Below are positions 1-10,092 of a DNA stretch of 10,092 nucleotides, piece after piece. The notes beneath the pieces are model-generated. The model ran no database searches, had not been told where the DNA came from, and was given only the letters and a program-made list of their open reading frames with translations. Source of the DNA: Verrucomicrobiales bacterium (GTDB lineage: Bacteria; Verrucomicrobiota; Verrucomicrobiia; Verrucomicrobiales; DEV007); assembly GCA_007123695.1 (NCBI GenBank), contig SLGN01000017.1, positions 1 to 10,092 of the forward strand, given 5' to 3'. Each line of letters begins with the position of its first letter. Position 1 is the first letter of the stretch. A program made the translations under genes and the position numbers.

Positions 1-1
1 C

Positions 2-91
2 CTGCGCGGCGCCGACGCCGCGCTCCGCGCGATCCGCAGCCTCCAGACCCGCGAGGTCGAGGTGCGGCCCCTGCAGGAATACCACGGCTGA
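2..91 (+). CDS. C-terminal tail of an unidentified protein (5' end outside the window)
   Basis: An open frame enters from the left edge and ends at TGA 89-91, giving 29 residues that finish in LQEYHG. The tail has a plausible helix (ADAALRAIRSLQ) followed by a strand-like segment (EVEVRPL), and its third codon positions are nearly all G or C, as in the real genes here. That supports a true coding end rather than chance. The fragment is too short to name. An ACT-like or other small alpha/beta C-terminal domain would fit but cannot be shown. A GC hairpin follows the stop at once. Confidence 0.6.
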   Translation: MRGADAALRAIRSLQTREVEVRPLQEYHG

Positions 92-92
92 A

Positions 93-114
93 CCCGCCCC
101 GGGAACCGGGCGGG
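93..114 (+). other. GC-rich hairpin after the first gene
   Basis: CCCGCCC (93-99) pairs perfectly with GGGCGGG (108-114) across an 8-nt loop, directly after the stop at 89-91. The base of the stem is followed by an A-rich stretch (119-126), not a T-run. It therefore does not meet the intrinsic-terminator pattern on the + strand. It could still protect the 3' end of the transcript or assist factor-dependent termination. Confidence 0.4.
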
Positions 115-151
115 GCGAGAAAAAACGGAAGGCCAAGCCAAAAAGCGCTTG

Positions 152-180
152 CTGAACAAGCGAACTCCATTACTGTTCAG
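152..180. promoter_or_regulatory. Inverted repeat CTGAACA-N15-TGTTCAG upstream of the HNH-like gene
   Basis: CTGAACA at 152-158 is the exact reverse complement of TGTTCAG at 174-180, with 15 bp between. It sits 21 bp upstream of the ATG at 202, where an operator or a leader hairpin could lie. The same heptamer, CTGAACA, occurs twice in tandem in the gltB-gltD spacer (7311-7324), so it may instead be a minimal copy of that repeat family. No convincing -35/-10 pair was found beside it. Its function is unknown. Confidence 0.35.
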
Positions 181-201
181 GAGTTCAAAATTTCCTCGAC
201 C

Positions 202-720
202 ATGTTTCGCGACCAGACCGAAGCCTTTCCCGAACCTGTGGCGGCTGCCCATCGGGACCGCCTGTGCACCGACTCCCGCGAGGGCGCCTTCCCCGCCCCC
301 TCCCTGCCGACGCGAGGGAGCGACTCCCTCCACCATCTCCTCGGCGACCGGATCCCAGACCTTGAGGAGGACTCCTCTCTCGAATCGCTCGACGCCATTG
401 CCGAAGCCGAGGAGATCGATGGAGCGAATGGCGAGAGGTCCCCTTGGCCCTTCTTCGGCTACCCCCGCGAACTCGTCGATAGCGTCTGGCGCTTCGCCGA
501 ATCGGTTCCAGGGGTCGATCCCGAGCTATGGCGTCGAGACGAGTTCGGGTCGTGGATCCACCGGCTCGACTACGGTCGCCGCAGCTCCCGCTTCGGATGG
601 GAGATCTTCGATCCCGGCCTTGGGCGCCGCAGCCAGGGTGTCTTCGCCATGCGCCCGATGCAATGGGAATCGCACATCGCCCAGTTCGAGACCCTCGATC
701 CGGACCCCGCCGAAGAGTGA
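202..720 (+). CDS. Degenerate HNH-nuclease-like protein, probably catalytically inactive
   Basis: The protein has 172 residues. The first 80 or so are acidic and rich in Pro, Ser and Asp, and look disordered. Residues 95-163 resemble a bacterial HNH-endonuclease family that usually reads roughly WRKD-G-I...YG..S.YGWEIDH...LQPLHWENN. Here the matching parts are ELWRRDEFGSWIHRLDYG (108-125), FGWEIFDPG (131-139) and MRPMQWESHIAQFE (150-163). The catalytic Asp-His after WEI is replaced by Phe-Asp, the His before the second Trp by Gln, and the metal-site Asn by Ser-His. The fold may remain while the nuclease chemistry is probably gone. The start is the first ATG in frame. A possible ribosome site (AGGAG, 179-183) lies 18 nt upstream, farther than usual. 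The gene converges on the Uma2 gene. The homology is recalled from motif shape, not from a search. The call that this is a real gene is firmer than the family assignment. Confidence 0.7.
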   Translation: MFRDQTEAFPEPVAAAHRDRLCTDSREGAFPAPSLPTRGSDSLHHLLGDRIPDLEEDSSLESLDAIAEAEEIDGANGERSPWPFFGYPRELVDSVWRFAESVPGVDPELWRRDEFGSWIHRLDYGRRSSRFGWEIFDPGLGRRSQGVFAMRPMQWESHIAQFETLDPDPAEE

Positions 721-758
721 GACGGAGTGTTTGCCGGCATCGTCGGGACTTGGGATTC

Positions 759-838
759 GCGGAGCGGTGGAGAACTCAGGCGTCACGCCTGAGCAGTTTG
801 GTAAACGGTAAAAGACCGCTCCACCGCTCCACCGCTCA
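759..838. repeat. Inverted-repeat element of 8-bp tandem units between convergent genes (element A)
   Basis: The right arm is three tandem copies of ACCGCTCC (815-822, 823-830, and 831-838 with its last base changed to A). The left arm GGAGCGGTGGAG (761-772) is the exact reverse complement of 819-830, giving a 12-bp stem around 46 nt. Just inside the left arm is a second perfect hairpin, CTCAGGCG (775-782) with CGCCTGAG (786-793) and a TCA loop. The last unit contains the stop codon of the - strand Uma2 gene (836-838). The position between two 3' ends suits a bidirectional terminator, but no T-run follows either stem. I recall GGAGCGGTGGAGC-type runs as dispersed intergenic repeats in related genomes; this was not checked. 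Confidence 0.7.
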
Positions 839-1390
839 GCTCAAGAGCCCGGCCACTTGCACTGCCGCATCGGGGAAAAGAACCGGCGACGCCTCGCCGT
901 CGCGCAGCACGGTCTTCGAGGCGTAGCCGGAGAAATCCGGCTCCCGGTAGATCTCGAGCTGTCTCTGGGGCACGTTCAGGATCCAGACCTCGGGGATGCC
1001 TGCCCGCGCGTACATCGGCACCTTGGTGTGCTGGTCGTAGGCAAGGCTGGAGTCGGAAACCTCGATGACGAGGTAGACGTCCGCAGGCTGGGGGTGGCGG
1101 CGCGTGTAGTCCGCCTCGGAGGGGCGCAAAAGCATCAGGTCCGGCTCGGGCATGTCGTGATCGCCCACCTGAAGGGGGGCTTGGCAGGCGACGAGCCAGC
1201 GATCCCTTGAAACTTGGTTGAAGAAGCGAATCAGGCGAGTCACCGACCCGCTGTGAAATGGTCCGATCGGCAGCATGTCGACAATCTCCCCGTCAATGAG
1301 TTCCACCTTCGCTCCAGGAGCAAAGACGCCCGACTCGGCCATGCGGAAATAGTCCTCGACCGTGAAACGATGTGTCAGCGCAACCGGCAT
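836..1390 (-). CDS. Uma2-family protein (PD-(D/E)XK restriction-endonuclease-like fold, DUF820)
   Basis: The product is 184 residues, the usual size for Uma2. Family landmarks are in order: VEDYFRM near 11-17, KVELIDGEIVDM (28-39, with E30), the PD-type motif PEPDLMLLR (81-89, D84), the core strand YLVIEVSDSS (106-115, E110), then K123 and YARAGIPEVWILN (127-139). These match the PD-(D/E)XK nuclease core, and all expected acidic and Lys positions appear intact. Uma2 proteins are abundant in Cyanobacteria, Planctomycetota and Verrucomicrobiota. Their biological role is largely unknown, although they are often labelled putative restriction endonucleases. The frame stays open upstream to 1597, but those extra residues cross an intergenic palindrome and lack family similarity, so the ATG at 1388-1390 is chosen. 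Its ribosome site is weak (AAAG abutting the ATG). The gene appears monocistronic, and its stop lies inside the element A repeat. Confidence 0.9.
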   Translation of the reverse strand: MPVALTHRFTVEDYFRMAESGVFAPGAKVELIDGEIVDMLPIGPFHSGSVTRLIRFFNQVSRDRWLVACQAPLQVGDHDMPEPDLMLLRPSEADYTRRHPQPADVYLVIEVSDSSLAYDQHTKVPMYARAGIPEVWILNVPQRQLEIYREPDFSGYASKTVLRDGEASPVLFPDAAVQVAGLLS

Positions 1391-1727
1391 CTTTGAATGA
1401 TGCCACGATCCCGGGCGGGTCGCAAATGGTTTGGACGCGACGGGGGGTGTCGTCCATGACGCCGACCATGTAGGAAGCAGCCGGGACAAGATGAACCTCG
1501 GAGGTGCCCTGCCCCTTTTTCGCGTTGAAGCCCCACTCCAAAAGCCCTGAACGAACGTCGGCACCAACCACGTAGCATGGGCATCCTGCCCATGCATCCC
1601 AGAGCAGACGCCGCAGCTTTGGAACGTTGGAAGGGAAACGACGCCCGCCTCGTCCGCGATAGCGATAGACCGGAAATTTGGTCGCCAAGCGCCAGAGCCT
1701 GGACTGAAAACGGGGCCCTCTCAAACA
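1391..1727. other. Gene-free stretch with a possible decayed reading frame
   Basis: No complete gene fits these 337 bases. On the - strand, about 1389-1556 reads as an uninterrupted peptide (WGFNAKKGQGTSEVHLVPAA, then SYMVGVMDDTPRRVQTICDP and a short continuation). By hand count about three quarters of its codons end in G or C, like a real gene here. It has no convincing start and then overlaps the Uma2 gene in another frame, so it may be the remnant of a truncated gene or chance. The left half toward 1727 contains the palindrome at 1575-1595, a single CTGAAAA heptamer (1704-1710) and a GGGCCC hexamer. No clear promoter was recognised for the Uma2 gene. Confidence 0.35.
1575..1595. repeat. 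'GQDAHAT'-type intergenic palindrome
   Basis: GCATGGGCA (1575-1583) and TGCCCATGC (1587-1595) are perfect reverse complements around a TCC loop. Read through on the - strand this gives the peptide HGQDAHAT. On the + strand it gives GILPMH. Both are well-known spurious peptides from a palindrome dispersed in intergenic DNA of Planctomycetota, Verrucomicrobiota and Cyanobacteria. It is a repeat and not a coding sequence. It would form a stable 9-bp hairpin in RNA from either strand. Copy number in this genome cannot be seen from one window. Confidence 0.75.
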
Positions 1728-2216
1728 TCAGGGATCGGCGAAGGCCCCCCGCCAGGCCTCCGCCTCGCCGGGCCAGCCGAGGGCGGCGAGCTTTTCGTCG
1801 ATGGTTTCGTCGTCCGGCTCGACGCTCCCGTCCTGGGCGAGCTGGACCTCGTCGGCGGGGTCTTCGGGCCTCGCGAGGCGGGCGATGCGCCAGCAGGCCC
1901 AGGCCCGCCAGGTCCGGACCTCGGCGCGGGGACCGCTCATGCGGGTGGCGAGGTGCTGAAAATGGCGGCGCGGGTTGCCGAGAAAGTGCTCTTCGGCACG
2001 GTTCTCGAGGATCCAGCGGAGAGCGCGGTAGGGCGGCGGATGCTCCAGCAGCACTGCCTCGGCGCCGGTGAGGTCGGCGGAGAAGGCGCGGTTCAGCATC
2101 AGGATGGCCTGGGCCGGCAGCCCGCGGCACCAGAGGGCCTGGGCGCAGGCGAGGGCGAGACGGTAGAAGGCGGGACCTCGGTCGGCTCCGACCGAGCGGA
2201 TCGAGACGGCGGACAT
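1728..2216 (-). CDS. Conserved-looking protein of unknown function, helical, Trp/Arg-rich
   Basis: From the ATG at 2214-2216 the product is 162 residues with a well-ordered composition. An N-terminal amphipathic helix pair ([20 protein letters not shown], about 17-36, then [13 protein letters not shown]) recalls one TPR-like unit. A basic, aromatic core follows ([16 protein letters not shown], about 80-95, then [19 protein letters not shown]). The C-terminus is acidic and ends in GWPGEAEAW near residues 147-155. There is no signal peptide or membrane segment and no catalytic signature I can name. I have an impression of similar unnamed proteins in Verrucomicrobiota, but this is unverified. 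An alternative in-frame ATG at 2258 would add 14 residues ([13 protein letters not shown] and the Met). These look non-coding, so the shorter start is preferred. Neither start has a clear ribosome site. The gene is divergent from gltB, about 330 bp away, so shared regulation with nitrogen assimilation is possible but only inferred. Confidence 0.75.
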   Translation of the reverse strand: MSAVSIRSVGADRGPAFYRLALACAQALWCRGLPAQAILMLNRAFSADLTGAEAVLLEHPPPYRALRWILENRAEEHFLGNPRRHFQHLATRMSGPRAEVRTWRAWACWRIARLARPEDPADEVQLAQDGSVEPDDETIDEKLAALGWPGEAEAWRGAFADP

Positions 2217-2547
2217 GCCGGGCTCGCCGGGGGGCAGAGTGGGGCAGTTGGGAAGCATCGGGGAAACGAACCCGCATTTTTCTCTTCGGCAACCCGCAGC
2301 CGAAGCCCCGACTTTTCGGAGAAGGTGGACGCAGAAGCAGCGAATTTGCGTCGGAGGCGAGAATTTCGGCGTATTTCCTGCTCAGAAAATCCCGTGTTTC
2401 CGGGCAAACCGCAGCCCTCCGAGAAACGCTCTCGACACAAAACTGGATTTTCCTGAAAAATCGTCAATGTTCCCTCCCCCCGGCCCTAGGGCGTCCAATA
2501 ACGGCGTTGCGGGACGGGACTCTCAACTCCGCATTCCCACACGATCC
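2217..2547. promoter_or_regulatory. Divergent intergenic region: gltB leader with several inverted repeats
   Basis: This 331-bp gap must hold promoters for gltB and probably for the divergent unknown gene. It is locally richer in A/T than the genes. Hairpins seen are CTTCGGC/GCCGAAG (2284-2290 with 2299-2305), GACGCA/TGCGTC (2328-2333 with 2347-2352) and GATTTT/AAAATC (2446-2451 with 2457-2462). A longer imperfect pair is TCAGAAAATCC (2382-2392) with GGATTTTCCTGA (2445-2456), which match apart from one bulged base. The last two structures share 2446-2451 and so exclude one another. No convincing sigma-70 or sigma-54 promoter could be placed. The hairpins lack T-runs and so are not typical terminators. 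Confidence 0.4.
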
Positions 2548-7218
<4,671 letters not shown>

Positions 7219-7238
7219 CGGGGAGTTTGGCAGGGGCA

Positions 7239-7331
7239 AGTTTTCAGTTTTCAGTTCCGCCCCCCGGAACCTACGAAACCGATAGCTCCCCCGCTTCCCA
7301 AGTCTGAAAACTGAACACTGAACACTGAATA
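7239..7331 (+). repeat. Inverted-repeat element of 7-bp tandem units in the gltB-gltD spacer (element B)
   Basis: The left arm has two tandem TTTTCAG units (7241-7254), with AG before and TT after. The right arm has four tandem units, CTGAAAA, CTGAACA, CTGAACA and CTGAATA (7304-7331). Pairing the left arm with the right gives a stem of about 17 bp with two mismatches. Just inside the left arm lies a perfect hairpin, GTTCCG (7254-7259) with CGGAAC (7265-7270) and a five-C loop. The right arm ends 7 bp before the gltD ATG. I recall CTGAAAACTGAAA-type runs as frequent dispersed intergenic repeats in Planctomycetota and Verrucomicrobiota. The element fills most of the 120-bp gap between two genes that are usually closely spaced. 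It could weaken read-through or shield the gltD start. Confidence 0.75.
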
Positions 7332-7338
7332 ACTCAAG

Positions 7339-8832
7339 ATGGGCAAACCCACCGGATTCCTCGAAATCGAGCGCAAGAACGACCTCGAGCTCGACCCCAA
7401 GGAACGCATCAAGAACTGGCGCGAGTTCAAGGTCCACGGCAAGGACGATGACCGCCGCGCCCAGGGCGCGCGCTGCATGGACTGCGGCACCCCCTTCTGC
7501 CACTCCGGGCACATCGTCTCGGGCATGGCGAGCGGCTGCCCCATCAACAACCTCATCCCCGAGTGGAACGACCTCATCTTCCGCAACCGCTGGCGCGAGG
7601 CCCTCGATCGTCTCCACAAGACGAACAACTTCCCCGAATTCACCGGACGCGTCTGCCCGGCCCCATGCGAGGGCTCCTGCGTCCTCGGAGTGATCGAACC
7701 GCCCGTCACGATCAAGGCGAACGAGTGCGCCATCATCGACAAGGGCTTCGAGGAGGGCTGGGTCGCGCCCCGCATCCCCGAGAAACGCACCGGCAAGAAG
7801 GTCGCCGTCGTCGGGTCGGGACCCGCCGGCCTCTCCTGCGCCGACCAGCTCAACCAAGCCGGGCACGAGGTCGTCGTCTTCGAGCGGGCCGACCGCATCG
7901 GCGGACTCCTCATGTACGGCATCCCGAACATGAAGCTCGACAAGGAGGAGGTCGTGCAGCGCCGCGTCGATCTGCTCGCCGCCGAGGGCATCGCCTTCAA
8001 GACCGGTGTCCACATCGGCCACGATTCCGAGTGGACCGCCGAAAAGCTGCGCAACGACTTCGACGCCATCGTCCTCTGCTGCGGTGCCACCCTGGGGCGC
8101 GACCTGCCCGTCGAGGGACGCGACGCCGAGGGCATTCACCTCGCAATGGAGTTTCTCACCGAGAACACCCAATACCAGCTCGACCACCACTTCGACGGCA
8201 CCAACCCCTCCCTCAACGCGACGGGCAAGGACGTCGTCGTCATCGGCGGCGGCGACACCGGCACCGACTGCGTCGGCACGAGCCTCCGTCACGGCTGCAA
8301 TAGCGTCATTCAGCTCGAGATCATGCCCAAGCCCCCCGAGGAGCGCGCCGCCAACAACCCCTGGCCCGAATGGCCCAAGGTCTACAAGATGGACTACGGG
8401 CAGGAGGAAGCCGCCGCCGTCCAGGGTGCCGACCCGCGGCAGTATCTCGTCAACACGAAGCGCTTTCTCAAGGACGAGTCTGGAAAGCTGACCGGCCTCG
8501 AGATCTGCGACATCGAGTGGGTCAACGACAACGGCCGCTTCTCGCCGAAGGAAGTCGAGGGCACCGCCCGCATCATTCCCGCGCAGCTCGTGCTGTTGGC
8601 AATGGGCTTCCTCGGCCCCGAGCAGGCGATCGTCGAGCAGTTCGCCCTCGAGACCGACGCCCGCTCCAACGTCAAGGCCGAGCACGGAAAGTTCACCACC
8701 AGCGTTCCCGGCGTCTTCGCCGCCGGCGATATGCGGCGCGGCCAGTCCCTTGTCGTCTGGGCCATCAACGAAGGCCGTGGCGCAGCGCGCGAATGCGACC
8801 GCTACCTGATGGGCGTGACAAATTTGCCGTGA
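7339..8832 (+). CDS. gltD: Glutamate synthase (NADPH) small/beta subunit
   Basis: GltD oxidises NADPH at FAD and passes electrons through 4Fe-4S centres to the FMN of GltB. The 497-residue product is close to the usual length of about 470-500. The N-terminal Fe-S domain has C46, C49, C54 and C67 (CMDCGTPFC and GCP), then C106, C110 and C114 ([11 protein letters not shown]). The FAD-binding Rossmann motif is [12 protein letters not shown] (157-168), followed by [18 protein letters not shown] (186-203). The NADPH-binding motif is [12 protein letters not shown] (300-311). AMGFLGPE (421-428) and [13 protein letters not shown] (458-470) close the flavin site. No key residue appears missing. The ATG at 7339 gives the expected N-terminus ([10 protein letters not shown]). 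Only a weak ribosome site precedes it (CAAG abutting the ATG). The gene is co-oriented with gltB and 120 bp downstream, and is almost certainly in the same operon, but an inverted-repeat element lies between them. Confidence 0.97.
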   Translation: MGKPTGFLEIERKNDLELDPKERIKNWREFKVHGKDDDRRAQGARCMDCGTPFCHSGHIVSGMASGCPINNLIPEWNDLIFRNRWREALDRLHKTNNFPEFTGRVCPAPCEGSCVLGVIEPPVTIKANECAIIDKGFEEGWVAPRIPEKRTGKKVAVVGSGPAGLSCADQLNQAGHEVVVFERADRIGGLLMYGIPNMKLDKEEVVQRRVDLLAAEGIAFKTGVHIGHDSEWTAEKLRNDFDAIVLCCGATLGRDLPVEGRDAEGIHLAMEFLTENTQYQLDHHFDGTNPSLNATGKDVVVIGGGDTGTDCVGTSLRHGCNSVIQLEIMPKPPEERAANNPWPEWPKVYKMDYGQEEAAAVQGADPRQYLVNTKRFLKDESGKLTGLEICDIEWVNDNGRFSPKEVEGTARIIPAQLVLLAMGFLGPEQAIVEQFALETDARSNVKAEHGKFTTSVPGVFAAGDMRRGQSLVVWAINEGRGAARECDRYLMGVTNLP

Positions 8833-8849
8833 CCGGAACGCGACCGGTC
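8831..8849 (+). terminator. Weak terminator-like hairpin at the gltD stop
   Basis: GACCGG (8831-8836) pairs with CCGGTC (8844-8849) across a 7-nt loop, starting inside the gltD stop codon (8830-8832). No T-run follows, so an intrinsic terminator is not supported by pattern. It may act in factor-dependent termination or 3'-end protection. Confidence 0.3.
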
Positions 8850-9098
8850 CTGCACGCAGAACGGACGGATTGGCGGGGCCGGTAGCCGGTAGCCGGTGCT
8901 GGAGCGAGGCACGAGCGCAACCACCTGGTTGGCGTCGGAATCTTCCTTCCTCCCCCCGGGGGGCGGTAGAAGTCAGCCCTTGAATTTCGAATCTTCCCGC
9001 CCGCGGGTGAAGCATTGTTCTTAAACAAGTCCTGCGGCTTCGTTCCGCTCTCCAAAACAGGCCTTGCGTAACGGGCTCCCGTCTGATACGAAAGCCCC
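8850..9098. other. Intergenic region between gltD and the TMEM43-like gene
   Basis: No gene is seen in this stretch. It contains the CCGGTAG tandem repeat (8879-8899), a CCCCCCGGGGGG palindrome (8952-8963), a TTGTT/AACAA hairpin with a 4-nt loop (9015-9019 with 9024-9028) and a short palindrome ACGGG-CT-CCCGT (9071-9082) just upstream of the next gene. A promoter for the next gene probably lies between about 9010 and 9090, but no good -35/-10 pair was identified. Confidence 0.4.
8879..8899. repeat. Short tandem repeat (CCGGTAG)n
   Basis: Two perfect CCGGTAG units (8879-8885, 8886-8892) are followed by a diverged third, CCGGTGC (8893-8899). Unlike elements A and B, no inverted partner of this unit was found nearby. 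Runs of this kind (GTAGCCGGTAGCC) occur as dispersed intergenic repeats in related genomes to my knowledge, unverified here. Confidence 0.55.
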
Positions 9099-10092
9099 AT
9101 GGTCCAGCACGTCGAGACGATCCGCCGAGGTTTCGGCAGCCGCAGCCGAGGCTCGCTCGGAGGCGCCCTCTTTGGCTTCGTCCTCGTCGCAGCCGGTTTG
9201 GTCCTGCTCTTCATGAACGAGGGCAGGTCGGTGAAGCGGGACAAGGATCTGCGCGAGGGCCTCGAAACCGTCGTGGAGGTCTCCTCCGACGAGGTCGATC
9301 CCGCGAGGGAGGGCAGCCTCGTCCACACTGTCGGCCATGCCGATCCCGGACCGCCCCTCGCCGATACCGAATTCGGCATCTCAGTCGAGGCGGTGCGCCT
9401 CGTCCGCAGCGTTGAGATGTTCCAATGGGTCGAGAAAGTTTCCTCCACGAGCCGGAACCGGGCCGGAGGCAGCAGCGAGGAAAAGCGCTCCTACAGCTAC
9501 GAACGGCGCTGGATGGACCGCCGCATCGATTCGGACGGCTTCAAGGTCGCGGAGGGCCACCGCAATCCGCCCGCGATGAAATACGCCTCCGCCACGACCG
9601 TCGCGGAGACGGTCGCCCTCGGGGCCTTCACCCTGTCCCCTTCCCTCGTCGCCAAGATCGGCGGACGCCAGCCGCTCCCGGTCGAGTCGCTCGACGGCGC
9701 CTCGGAAGAAGTCGCCGCCTCGGCCCGCATCGTCGATGGCGCCGTCTACATCGGCGAGTCGCCCGCCGACCCCGCCGTCGGCGATCTCAGAGTGCGGTTT
9801 TCCCATGTGCCGCCGGGCACTGTCTCGGTCGTCGCAGCCCAGAGCGGAGCCACCTTCGCCCCCTACCGGACGCGGACCGGCGGCACCGTCGAGCTGCTCG
9901 AAGCCGGCGACGTCGATGCCGCGGAAATGTTCCGGCGCGCCCAGGACCGCAACCGGTTCCTGACCTGGGCGCTGCGGGCGGGCGGCTTCCTCCTCCTCGC
10001 CATCGCCTTCTCGATGATCCTCCGGCCCATCGCCGTCCTCGCCAGCATCATCCCCTTCCTCGGACGCCTCGTCGGCATGGGTACGAGCTTTC
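9099..10092 (+). CDS. TMEM43/LUMA-family membrane protein (3' end outside the window)
   Basis: The first 331 residues are present and the frame is open to the window edge. The family pattern is clear. A basic N-terminus (IRRGFGSRSRGSLGG) precedes a membrane segment at about 20-39 that ends in FMNEGRSVKR (38-47). A large soluble region follows with DPAREGSLVHTVG (67-79), EFGISVEAVRLVRSVEMFQW (91-110), YSYERRW (132-138), GHRNPPAM (153-160) and LGAFTLSPSLVAKI (174-187). A second hydrophobic region starts at about 288 and continues through IIPFLGRLVGMG (317-328), probably two or more membrane segments, with a further one expected past the edge. These match the TMEM43 (DUF1625) family. In animals this is an inner-nuclear-membrane protein. 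The bacterial members have no established role. The ATG at 9099 is the first in frame and precedes the membrane segment correctly. The ribosome site is poor. Being separated by 266 bp, it is probably not in the gltBD operon. Confidence 0.88.
   Translation, partial: MVQHVETIRRGFGSRSRGSLGGALFGFVLVAAGLVLLFMNEGRSVKRDKDLREGLETVVEVSSDEVDPAREGSLVHTVGHADPGPPLADTEFGISVEAVRLVRSVEMFQWVEKVSSTSRNRAGGSSEEKRSYSYERRWMDRRIDSDGFKVAEGHRNPPAMKYASATTVAETVALGAFTLSPSLVAKIGGRQPLPVESLDGASEEVAASARIVDGAVYIGESPADPAVGDLRVRFSHVPPGTVSVVAAQSGATFAPYRTRTGGTVELLEAGDVDAAEMFRRAQDRNRFLTWALRAGGFLLLAIAFSMILRPIAVLASIIPFLGRLVGMGTSF

Noticed and set aside
149..811. + strand 220-codon frame overlapping the HNH-like gene
   Set aside because: The product is Ser/Pro/Thr/Arg-rich and low in complexity. 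The other frame (202-720) has a coherent domain.
759..838. Classical bidirectional rho-independent terminator between the convergent genes
   Set aside because: The stems are strong and well placed, but no T-run follows on either strand, so it is reported as a repeat element with a possible termination role only.
836..1390. HNH-like plus Uma2 pair as a new defence system
   Set aside because: The two genes converge rather than forming an operon, one looks catalytically dead, and Uma2 genes are scattered singly in such genomes. There is no support for a joint function.
1391..1597. 69-residue N-terminal extension of the Uma2 protein beginning MHGQDAHAT
   Set aside because: It starts inside the GQDAHAT palindrome and lacks Uma2 similarity. 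The shorter protein has the family's normal length.
1577..2071. + strand frame beginning MGILPMHPR
   Set aside because: This is the opposite reading of the same palindrome, followed by Arg/Pro-rich antisense of the - strand gene at 1728-2216.
2099..2467. - strand 122-codon frame with NPVLC and NTGFSE repeats
   Set aside because: The peptide similarity within it is a by-product of the imperfect inverted repeat in the gltB leader. The rest is antisense or low-complexity.
2215..2547. N-terminal extension of GltB by up to 111 residues
   Set aside because: The extra residues have no family similarity, cross several hairpins, and would overlap the start region of the divergent gene. The normal GltB propeptide and Cys27 fit the ATG at 2548.
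7225..7245. Sigma-54-like site TTGGCAGGGGCAAG before gltD
   Set aside because: The TTGGCA half is present, but the TTGC box at the required spacing is not.

Overview
The window is GC-rich and gene-dense. It most resembles a chromosome segment from the Verrucomicrobiota, possibly Opitutales-like. I infer this from the protein flavour, from intergenic repeats of kinds I associate with that phylum and its relatives, and from the near absence of Shine-Dalgarno motifs. The assignment was not tested by any search. No phage, transposase, CRISPR array, tRNA or rRNA is visible.

Layout. Positions 2-91 hold the C-terminal tail of an unidentified + strand protein. A short gap with a GC hairpin and a CTGAACA/TGTTCAG inverted repeat leads to a + strand gene (202-720) for a small protein that looks like an HNH-nuclease fold without its catalytic histidines. 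It converges on a - strand Uma2-family PD-(D/E)XK protein (836-1390). A nested inverted repeat built from 8-bp tandem units sits between their 3' ends. Positions 1391-1727 hold a 21-bp palindrome of the 'GQDAHAT' class and a possible decayed reading frame. Next is a - strand conserved-looking protein of unknown function (1728-2216), divergent from the main operon.

The core is gltB (2548-7218) and gltD (7339-8832), the large and small subunits of NADPH-dependent glutamate synthase (GOGAT). Together they make two glutamates from glutamine and 2-oxoglutarate. GltB carries the amidotransferase, FMN and 3Fe-4S parts. GltD carries the FAD, NADPH and 4Fe-4S parts. The 120-bp gap between them is unusually long for this pair and is filled by a second inverted-repeat element, built from 7-bp tandem units. 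A 266-bp gap with a third short tandem repeat follows. The window ends inside a + strand gene for a TMEM43/LUMA-family membrane protein (9099 onward).

The metabolic core is ordinary. The parts worth a second look are the two intergenic elements that share one architecture, the apparently dead HNH-like protein, and the unknown gene beside gltB. I do not see a convincing new multi-gene system.
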